48,362 bases of DNA. Origin: DAONDZ01 sp964517555 (GTDB lineage Bacteria > Patescibacteriota > Patescibacteriia > Patescibacteriales > UBA12465). A program made the translations under genes and the position numbers. Shown here one piece after another: positions 33,908 through 40,557 of the stretch (the stretch's first letter is position 1; each line of letters opens with the position of its first letter). The notes under the pieces are model-generated. The model was not told the origin of the DNA and ran no database searches. It worked only from the letters and a program-made list of their open reading frames with translations. Where the stretch lies: the NCBI GenBank assembly GCA_964517555.1, contig CAZFEF010000004.1, positions 1 through 48,362 on the forward strand, given 5' to 3'.

Positions 33908-34480
33908 TTAGAGAGAATAAGTTTTGGTAACGGCCAAGAGGTTTTTTTTGATCATTTCTGGGCCTTTATCAGTAAATTTTTCCTTGATAGCCTTAGTAAT
34001 GGCTTCGAGATTGATGATGTTGGTCGCTTTGGCTAGGGCTGAAAGCATAATGGGGCCAACTAGGTTTTTGCCAAAGACCTCCAAAGCGATTTCGGTAGCT
34101 GCTACAGGGTATATTTTTTTAGTCTTAATTTTGTAGCTTTGGATTTTTTCATCTTTAATTAATTTAGCTATTTCTTCGGCGGTTTTTTGAGTATTAATAA
34201 TCAATTGAGTTTTGTCAGTTGCTCCGAAGAGAACGTCAGTGGCGGCCAACAAGCTTTCGTCTTGAACGATGATAATTTCCGGTTGATAGACATGCTCCCT
34301 AAGGCGAATTGGTTCACGACTGATACGGGCAAATGCCTGAATGGGCGCACCGCTCCGTTCCACGCCAAAAAAAGGAAAGGCTTGAGATTCATAGCCGTTA
34401 TAAAAGGCGGCGATAGCGATTAGTTCGGCGGCGGTTACTACTCCTTGGCCTCCGCGGCCGTGTAGACGAATTTGCCACAT
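33908..34480 (-). CDS. porG: 2-oxoacid:ferredoxin oxidoreductase, gamma subunit
   Basis: 190 aa, normal for the CoA-domain subunit. The signature LHGRGGQGVVTAAELIA is at the N-terminus, followed by FPFFGVERSGAPIQAFARI. It helps bind CoA. First subunit gene of the complex in this operon, 1 nt after the DsbA-like gene, so the thiol oxidoreductase and the metabolic enzyme share a transcript. Confidence 0.93.
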   Translation of the reverse strand: MWQIRLHGRGGQGVVTAAELIAIAAFYNGYESQAFPFFGVERSGAPIQAFARISREPIRLREHVYQPEIIIVQDESLLAATDVLFGATDKTQLIINTQKTAEEIAKLIKDEKIQSYKIKTKKIYPVAATEIALEVFGKNLVGPIMLSALAKATNIINLEAITKAIKEKFTDKGPEMIKKNLLAVTKTYSL

Positions 34481-34481
34481 A

Positions 34482-35192
34482 TTACTTAGTTAATTCTTGA
34501 ATAATTTGTTGTAGATTGTCTAGAGATAAAGATCCTTCTAATTGATAGCTGCCGTTTATAAACCAAGTCGGCGTTCCTTTAACTCCTAGCCGGGCCGCAT
34601 CGGATTCATCTTTGGCAATGAGATTGATGTATTTTCGATCGGTGATACATTGGGAGAATTTTTTTATATCTAAATCATTTTGTTCAGCAATCTCGGTTAT
34701 TACGGCGGCCGTAGTTCCTCCTTGGTTGTCGAAAAGACCATCGTGCATTTCCCAAAATTTATTTTGTTCGCCGGCACAGCGGGCGATTAAAGCCAGATCC
34801 AAAGAATCGTCATGACCCAAATAGTCGCGCCAAATTATTTTTACCGTGTCCGGGTAGAGAGCGGCAATTTCACGAATGGCGTTGGCGCTTTGGCGGCAAT
34901 AGGGGCAGGAAAAATCAGCGAATTCTACGATCGTCACTTTAGGAGTAGAGGTTCCTAGATAATAGGGGTTAAGACCCTCGGCTAATTTGCGGTTAATGGC
35001 GATTTGTTCTTGGACTGATTGGTTGATTTTTTCCTGATTTATTTTCTCAGCCAGGTTTTTGACATAAAAAGCCGCCGCGACCAAGAAGCTTAAGACGGTT
35101 ATTGTGATAATAATGACGAAAATACCCCACCAAGTCTGATACCAATGATGCTTAACTCGGTTATTTTGAGTATGGGAATAACTAGTTTCCAT
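34482..35192 (-). CDS. Membrane-anchored DsbA-family thiol-disulfide oxidoreductase
   Basis: 236 aa. A cytoplasmic basic start and one membrane helix (about 22-44) anchor it. A short coiled linker leads to a DsbA-type domain (DSBA/thioredoxin_4 family) from about residue 84. The active site is C96-P-Y-C99 in FADFSCPYCRQS, and the cis-Pro loop is KGTPTWFING. It would introduce disulfides into exported proteins. No DsbB or VKOR partner is visible in this window. It heads the operon that encodes two secreted cysteine-containing proteins, which are natural clients. Confidence 0.9.
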   Translation of the reverse strand: METSYSHTQNNRVKHHWYQTWWGIFVIIITITVLSFLVAAAFYVKNLAEKINQEKINQSVQEQIAINRKLAEGLNPYYLGTSTPKVTIVEFADFSCPYCRQSANAIREIAALYPDTVKIIWRDYLGHDDSLDLALIARCAGEQNKFWEMHDGLFDNQGGTTAAVITEIAEQNDLDIKKFSQCITDRKYINLIAKDESDAARLGVKGTPTWFINGSYQLEGSLSLDNLQQIIQELTK

Positions 35193-35221
35193 TTGCTAAA
35201 TTAGTTTGATTAAATTATAAT
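35193..35221 (+). promoter_or_regulatory. Candidate promoter of the L,D-transpeptidase operon
   Basis: TTGCTA (35193-35198), a 17-bp spacer and a perfect TATAAT (35216-35221). The predicted start near 35228 gives a leader of about 35 nt. It overlaps the divergent promoter at 35225-35254, so the two may exclude each other. Confidence 0.4.
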
Positions 35222-35224
35222 TTT

Positions 35225-35254
35225 ATTATATCATTTATCGCCTAAAAAGGCCAA
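35225..35254 (-). promoter_or_regulatory. Candidate promoter of the DsbA/oxidoreductase operon
   Basis: On the minus strand TTGGCC (35254-35249), an 18-bp spacer and TATAAT (35230-35225) preceded by TGA, an extended -10. The predicted start near 35218 lies about 26 nt before the ATG at 35192. A second minus-strand TATAAT at 35219-35214 is an alternative. Confidence 0.4.
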
Positions 35255-35262
35255 TTAAAACC

Positions 35263-35856
35263 ATGTTCCGGCGTTATATTTTTCTCATTATTATTCTGAT
35301 CTCCTTAGTGGCTTCTCCGGTCGTTGTTTCGGCGACTATTGTTGATAGTGACGGCGATGGTTTAAGCGATGAATTAGAGGTTAAATTTCAAACTGATAAC
35401 GCCAACTCTGATTCGGACGGCGATGGTTATGCTGATGGTTTGGAGATAGATAATGGTTACGATCCTTTGCGCGGCAACGCGGCTCGTCTGGCTAAACAAA
35501 TTAAGATTAACTTAGCCAAACAACAATTATCATATAGTTTGGGTGGGGTAGAATTAGGAGTTTTTCCGGTTTCCACGGGCAAAAAAAGCACTCCGACCCC
35601 CAAGGGCACTTTTGGAGTGAATGTTAAATATCCCAAAGCCTGGTCTGGCAGTTATAAGCTTTGGATGCCTTATTGGCTTGGGTTTAAAGGGCAAAATTTC
35701 GGGATTCACGAATTACCGATTTGGCCCAGCGGCCAGAGAGAAGGAGCTTCTAGTTTAGGCCGTCCCGTCTCACATGGTTGTATTCGTTTGGGAATAGGTC
35801 CAGCTAAAATCGTTTATGATTTTGCTTCGGTCGGCACTGAAGTCAAAATTGAATAA
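35263..35856 (+). CDS. Secreted L,D-transpeptidase (YkuD) with N-terminal calcium-binding-type repeats
   Basis: 197 aa. The signal peptide ends near residue 24 (VSA). Two Asp-rich repeats (DSDGDGLSDELE at about 28-39 and DSDGDGYADGLE at 50-61) resemble thrombospondin type 3 / EF-hand-like calcium loops. The YkuD domain spans about 78-197, with His149 in FGIHE and the catalytic S170-H-G-C173-I-R175. It cross-links peptidoglycan peptides (3-3 links) or attaches proteins to the wall, acting outside the membrane. The calcium-type repeats in front of YkuD are unusual and may tether or gate the enzyme. First of a four-gene operon, 3 nt before xthA. Confidence 0.88.
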   Translation: MFRRYIFLIIILISLVASPVVVSATIVDSDGDGLSDELEVKFQTDNANSDSDGDGYADGLEIDNGYDPLRGNAARLAKQIKINLAKQQLSYSLGGVELGVFPVSTGKKSTPTPKGTFGVNVKYPKAWSGSYKLWMPYWLGFKGQNFGIHELPIWPSGQREGASSLGRPVSHGCIRLGIGPAKIVYDFASVGTEVKIE

Positions 35857-35859
35857 CTT

Positions 35860-36627
35860 ATGAAAATTATTTCCTGGAATGTTAATGGTATTCGAGCTAA
35901 CTTACGCCAAAATGCTTTACCGGCCGTACTACAGAAAGAAAAGCCGGACATTGTTTGTTTGCAGGAGACTAAGATTTCTTTAAAAAAATTATTAACCGAA
36001 AAAATATCTTTTCCCGGCTATCAAGTTTTCTGGCACAGTGCTAATCGTGAGGGCTATAGCGGCACGGCCTTGTTAGTGTCGGAGAAAATAAAATTACCAA
36101 AAATTAAATCGGGGATAGGTATTGAAGAATTTGACATTGAAGGGCGAGTTCAGGTTTTAACCTTGCCGAAATTTTATTTATTAAATGTTTATTTTCCTAA
36201 TTCTAATCATGAGCTTAGCCGTCTGGAGTATAAACAAAAATTCAATCAAGCGCTATTTAAGTGTGTAAAGAAGTTAGATCAGAAACATCCAGTGATTATC
36301 ACCGGCGATTTTAATGTCGCTCATCAACCTCTTGATTTGGCCCGTCCTAAAGAGAATGAGGGCAATGCTGGCTATACTATTGAAGAGCGGGCTTTTATGA
36401 TCCAACTCTTAGACCAGGGCTTCGTCGATAGCTTCCGTTTTTGCCATCCTCGCCAAGCGCAGTATAGCTGGTGGAGCTTTAGAAGCGCGGCCCGCAAACG
36501 TAATATTGGCTGGCGGATTGACTATTTTGTGCTTTCCGATAGAATGAAGAGGTTGATAAAAAAAGCTTATATTTTAGATAAAATTACCGGTTCTGATCAT
36601 GCGCCGGTAGGATTGGAGATAGCTTAA
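35860..36627 (+). CDS. xthA: Exodeoxyribonuclease III / AP endonuclease
   Basis: 255 aa. Motifs of the EEP nuclease fold are intact: ISWNVNGIRA, CLQETKIS (catalytic Glu), GDFNVAH (about 149-155), GWRIDYFVLS and GSDHAPVGLE at the C-terminus. It nicks DNA at abasic sites and removes 3'-blocking groups in base excision repair. It sits 5 nt before leuS. Confidence 0.94.
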   Translation: MKIISWNVNGIRANLRQNALPAVLQKEKPDIVCLQETKISLKKLLTEKISFPGYQVFWHSANREGYSGTALLVSEKIKLPKIKSGIGIEEFDIEGRVQVLTLPKFYLLNVYFPNSNHELSRLEYKQKFNQALFKCVKKLDQKHPVIITGDFNVAHQPLDLARPKENEGNAGYTIEERAFMIQLLDQGFVDSFRFCHPRQAQYSWWSFRSAARKRNIGWRIDYFVLSDRMKRLIKKAYILDKITGSDHAPVGLEIA

Positions 36628-36632
36628 AACAT

Positions 36633-39050
36633 ATGTATAATCATCAAGAATTAGAGGCTAAATGGCGCGAATATTGGCAAAAAAATAATATTTATCAAAC
36701 TTTAGAAGACAATAATCCTCGTAAGTTTTATATTCTTGACATGTTTCCTTATCCCTCCGGAGAAGGTTTGCATGTTGGCCATCCCAAAGGCTATATCGCT
36801 ACTGACATTTATGCCCGTTATCAACGCCTTCGAGGGTTTAACGTTCTTCATCCTATGGGTTTTGACGCTTTTGGTTTACCAGCGGAAAATTACGCCTTGA
36901 AGAATAAAATTCATCCCAAATTTTCGACAGAAGACAATGTTGCTAAATACAAACAACAATTAAGCATTCTTGGCTTCAGTTATGATTGGAGTCGTGAGAT
37001 AAATACCACTGATCCGCAATATTATCGTTGGACCCAATGGATCTTTTTGCAGATGTTTAAAAAGGGCCTAGCCTATGAATCGTTTGCTCCAATTAATTGG
37101 TGCCCGTCCTGTTTGACCGGTCTAGCCAATGAGGATTTGGAAGATGGAAAATGCGAACGGTGCGGAACGGTAGTGGAGCAGAAGCCGATGCGGCAATGGG
37201 TATTGAAAATTACCGATTATGCTGATCGCTTGCTCAACGATCTAGAAAAACTTCCCGACTGGGAAGAAAATATAAAGGAGATGCAGCGGAATTGGATTGG
37301 CCGGAGTGAAGGAGCAGAACTGGATTTTAAAATTAGCGAAACAGAATTGATAGTTAAGGTTTTCACTACTAGAGTAGATACTATTTTCGGTTGTACCTAT
37401 GTTGTTTTAGCTCCGGAGCATGAATTATTAGAAAAAATTAAAGACCAGATAGAAAACTGGGAAGAGGTCGTCGTTTATCAGGCTCAGGTTAAGAATAAAA
37501 CGGTTTTAGAGCGGACTGATTTAAATAAGGAAAAGACCGGAGTTATGCTCAAGGGGGTTTCGGCCATCAATCCTTTTAATTCCGAAGCTGTGCCGGTTTT
37601 CATAGCTGACTACGTTCTTTTGGAATATGGTACTGGGGCAGTAATGGCGGTTCCGGCTCATGATGAAAGAGATTTTGAATTTGCTCAGCGTTATCATTTA
37701 CCCATCAAGGGAGTTATTGCTCCTGACTCGCAGACTAAGAGCTTGGGGGATACTGTTTCAGCTACTACCTTTGACGGTTATTTATTAAACTCCGGCGAAT
37801 TCAATGGCTTAGATTCCAAGACTGCTCGAGAGCGTTTAGTTGATTGGCTAGAGAGAAATAATTTAGGTCGCCGCCAGATTAATTATCGCTTAAAGGACTG
37901 GGTGTTTTCTCGCCAACGCTATTGGGGCGAGCCAATCCCGATAATTCATTGTCAGAAATGCGGAGCGGTGCCGGTGCCAGAAGAGCACTTGCCAGTTCTG
38001 TTACCGGAAGTGGAAAGCTATGAATCAAGCGGTACTGGTGAGTCTCCTTTGGCTAATATTAGCTCCTGGGTTGATACTACCTGTCCGATTTGCCAAGGTC
38101 CGGCTAAGCGCGAAACCAATACTATGCCTCAATGGGCCGGTTCCTCTTGGTATTACTTGCGTTATATTGATCCGCAAAATCAAGAAAGATTGGTTGATAA
38201 GGCTAAGGAGAAATATTGGTCTCCGGTTGATTTCTACGTCGGCGGAGCAGAGCATGCCACTCGTCATCTTATTTATGCTCGATTTTATCATAAGTTTCTC
38301 TATGATTTAGGGGTAGTAAATTATGAAGAACCATTTTTAAAATTGAAAGCGGTTGGTTTGGTAATGGGAGAGGATGGTCGCAAAATGTCTAAGCGCTGGG
38401 GTAATGTGGTTAATCCTGATGAAATGGTTTCCAAGTATGGCGCTGACGCCTTAAGGGTTTATGAAATGTTTATGAGTCCCTTTTCTGAGTCTTGTGCCTG
38501 GAATACTAACGGTTTAGTCGGATCGCGGAAATTTTTGGAAAAGATTAATAACATCACTATCGCTTCTACTCCGGTGGCTTCAGAGTTAATCTCTCTGTTG
38601 CATAAGACTATCAAGAAAGTGGGTGATGATATTTTGGAATTTAAATTTAATACCGCCGTTTCGGCTTTAATGATTTTAGTCAATGCGATTTATGATCAGG
38701 CTCGACCAGAATTAGATCGAGGCAGTTATCAATTATTTTTAATTTTGATTGCGCCTTTAGCGCCGCATTTAGCCGAAGAATTATGGCGTCGGGCTGGAAA
38801 TGATTCTAGTATTTTCCAAAGCTCTTGGCCGAGCTATGATCCCAACTTGATTATCGATACTTCGGTCACGGTGGCCGTTCAAATCAACGGTAAGCTACGA
38901 GCAACTCTTGTTGTTGCTAATGATTTAAGCGAGGCTGAAGTGAAACAAATTGCCAGAGAAGAGGAAGCGGTCAAGAAATGGTTAGTCGGCAAAGAGGTGA
39001 TTAAGGAAATTTATGTTCCCGGCAAACTGCTCAGCTTAGTTGTTAAATAA
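36633..39050 (+). CDS. leuS: Leucyl-tRNA synthetase
   Basis: 805 aa, somewhat shorter than E. coli (860). The class I signatures are HVGH (about 47-50, in PSGEGLHVGHPKGY) and K584-MSKR. Zinc-ribbon pairs occur in NWCPSC...CERC and HCQKC...CPIC. The CP1 editing domain retains TTRVDTIFG (usually TTRPDT) and GTGAVMAVPAHDERDFEFA with the editing Asp. It charges tRNA-Leu and should still proofread. The anticodon-binding and C-terminal domains follow. 3 nt before rsmA. Confidence 0.97.
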   Translation: MYNHQELEAKWREYWQKNNIYQTLEDNNPRKFYILDMFPYPSGEGLHVGHPKGYIATDIYARYQRLRGFNVLHPMGFDAFGLPAENYALKNKIHPKFSTEDNVAKYKQQLSILGFSYDWSREINTTDPQYYRWTQWIFLQMFKKGLAYESFAPINWCPSCLTGLANEDLEDGKCERCGTVVEQKPMRQWVLKITDYADRLLNDLEKLPDWEENIKEMQRNWIGRSEGAELDFKISETELIVKVFTTRVDTIFGCTYVVLAPEHELLEKIKDQIENWEEVVVYQAQVKNKTVLERTDLNKEKTGVMLKGVSAINPFNSEAVPVFIADYVLLEYGTGAVMAVPAHDERDFEFAQRYHLPIKGVIAPDSQTKSLGDTVSATTFDGYLLNSGEFNGLDSKTARERLVDWLERNNLGRRQINYRLKDWVFSRQRYWGEPIPIIHCQKCGAVPVPEEHLPVLLPEVESYESSGTGESPLANISSWVDTTCPICQGPAKRETNTMPQWAGSSWYYLRYIDPQNQERLVDKAKEKYWSPVDFYVGGAEHATRHLIYARFYHKFLYDLGVVNYEEPFLKLKAVGLVMGEDGRKMSKRWGNVVNPDEMVSKYGADALRVYEMFMSPFSESCAWNTNGLVGSRKFLEKINNITIASTPVASELISLLHKTIKKVGDDILEFKFNTAVSALMILVNAIYDQARPELDRGSYQLFLILIAPLAPHLAEELWRRAGNDSSIFQSSWPSYDPNLIIDTSVTVAVQINGKLRATLVVANDLSEAEVKQIAREEEAVKKWLVGKEVIKEIYVPGKLLSLVVK

Positions 39051-39053
39051 TTT

Positions 39054-39884
39054 ATGGATATTAAGGCCGCTACTTTGGAGCTCAGCAAGATCTATGGAAT
39101 CCATCCCTCTCGTTCTAAGGGGCAGAATTTTTTGTTAGACCCTGAGGTTTATGAAAAAGTGATTAAAGCGGCTCAGCTTACTCCTCAGGATATAGTTTTG
39201 GAGGTTGGTCCGGGACTGGGTTTCCTGACAGTGGAACTATCTCGGAAAGCTAAACGAGTGATAGCAGTGGAATTAGATGAGAAACTATTTTCTCTGCTTC
39301 AAACTAAAATAGTTTCATTGGGAATAGGGAATATTGAATTGGTTAATCAGGATATTTTGCGTTATCGAATAACAGAAAAGAAGTATAAGGTGGTGGCTAA
39401 TTTGCCCTATAATATTTCCTCTATATTCCTTCGCACTTTTCTATCCTCCCCTCAACCACCCACCGATATGGTGTTGTTATTACAAAAAGAGGTGGCTGAA
39501 AGGCTTTGTGCTCAGGCGCCGCAGATGAGTTTATTGGCTGTTTCGGTCCAATTTTATGGCCAACCGGAAATTATTGACCTAGTTCCGGCTAAATCATTTT
39601 GGCCTCAGCCAAAGGTTGAAAGCGCGATCGTGCGCATTGTTTTAAGACCGGATTTCTACCTACCAGCCAAACAGCATAAATTATTTTTTCGTTTAGTTCG
39701 AGCCGGATTCTCAGCTAAACGGAAAATGCTGAAAAATAACTTGACTGCTGGGCTTAAATTGGAGGCCGAAAAGGTGGCTCAACTGATTCTGGACTGCCGA
39801 TTGAAGCCGACCCAGAGAGCTCAAGAATTAAATCTACAAGATTGGCTTAGTTTATTTGCCAAGTTTCGGCCCTTTATGATATAA
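39054..39884 (+). CDS. rsmA: 16S rRNA dimethyladenosine transferase (KsgA/RsmA)
   Basis: 276 aa. Motifs: KGQNFLLDPEV at the N-terminus, the SAM-binding VLEVGPGLGFLTVELS, AVELDEKL, and the catalytic N116-L-P-Y. A C-terminal helical domain follows. It dimethylates two adjacent adenines in the 3' end helix of 16S rRNA during small-subunit maturation. Last gene of its operon. Its final codons contain the promoter of the next operon. Confidence 0.95.
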   Translation: MDIKAATLELSKIYGIHPSRSKGQNFLLDPEVYEKVIKAAQLTPQDIVLEVGPGLGFLTVELSRKAKRVIAVELDEKLFSLLQTKIVSLGIGNIELVNQDILRYRITEKKYKVVANLPYNISSIFLRTFLSSPQPPTDMVLLLQKEVAERLCAQAPQMSLLAVSVQFYGQPEIIDLVPAKSFWPQPKVESAIVRIVLRPDFYLPAKQHKLFFRLVRAGFSAKRKMLKNNLTAGLKLEAEKVAQLILDCRLKPTQRAQELNLQDWLSLFAKFRPFMI

Positions 39885-39885
39885 T
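39856..39885 (+). promoter_or_regulatory. Promoter of the giant-protein operon, predicted leaderless
   Basis: TTGCCA (39856-39861), an 18-bp spacer and a perfect TATAAT (39880-39885), inside the last codons of rsmA. Exactly 8 nt separate the -10 from the ATG at 39894, the same distance as at the repressor gene (181). Transcription should therefore start at or next to the start codon. Confidence 0.65.
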
Positions 39886-39893
39886 AGGGCTAT

Positions 39894-40538
39894 ATGGAAA
39901 ACGCTTCGAACAAGCGAAATATAGTTAATGGCCCGCATTTGCCGGCCCAAACTCCTTTGAGCCATGACCAAAAGAAAGCTCTCTTGGTTTTGGCTTTTTT
40001 TAGTTTAATAATCCTGATTTTTGGCTTCTGGCGGATTAGATATCAGATCTATTCTCCGTTTGATTATGAAAAAATAATAGCCGCCGCCGGCAATGATACA
40101 GTGGAAACCGAAAATTTGGATTATAATCTAGATACTGATAAAGATGGTATCAGCGATTATGAGGAATCTGAAATTTATAACACTTCCCCTTATTTAGAGG
40201 ATAGTGATAGTGACGGTTTTAAGGATAAGGATGAAATTTTGCACGGCACTGATCCTAATTGTCCAGCCGGTCAGGTTTGCCAAGAGGTTTTGGACACCAC
40301 CATTGCTAGCACTACCACTGGCACTACTAGTGAGCTGTTGGATTTATTGGAAATAGATACCGAAGAAGCTGGCGGCGCCGATCCTTTAGAGTCGATGTTG
40401 AGTGGTCAAAGCGATGCCGCTACTTTGCGACAATTGTTGATTGAAAATGGAATGGATAAAGATACTTTGGATAAGATCAGTGATGCCGACTTGCTAAAGA
40501 GCTATCAGGAATCACTTCAAGACACTAATCAAGAGTAA
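39894..40538 (+). CDS. Membrane-anchored protein with thrombospondin type 3-like calcium repeats
   Basis: 214 aa. One membrane helix (about 29-48) follows a cytoplasmic start. The outer part has two Asp-rich loops, DTDKDGISDYEE and DSDSDGFKDKDE, each followed by a TSP3-type tail (TSPYLEDS, GTDPNC). A Thr/Ser linker and an acidic C-terminal segment complete it. Such loops usually bind calcium. The same motif occurs in the L,D-transpeptidase at 35263. It lies 19 nt before the giant secreted protein and shares its promoter, which suggests a role in anchoring or assembling it. No enzymatic motif is seen. Confidence 0.75.
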   Translation: MENASNKRNIVNGPHLPAQTPLSHDQKKALLVLAFFSLIILIFGFWRIRYQIYSPFDYEKIIAAAGNDTVETENLDYNLDTDKDGISDYEESEIYNTSPYLEDSDSDGFKDKDEILHGTDPNCPAGQVCQEVLDTTIASTTTGTTSELLDLLEIDTEEAGGADPLESMLSGQSDAATLRQLLIENGMDKDTLDKISDADLLKSYQESLQDTNQE

Positions 40539-40557
40539 TTAATATAATTTTAATCAC

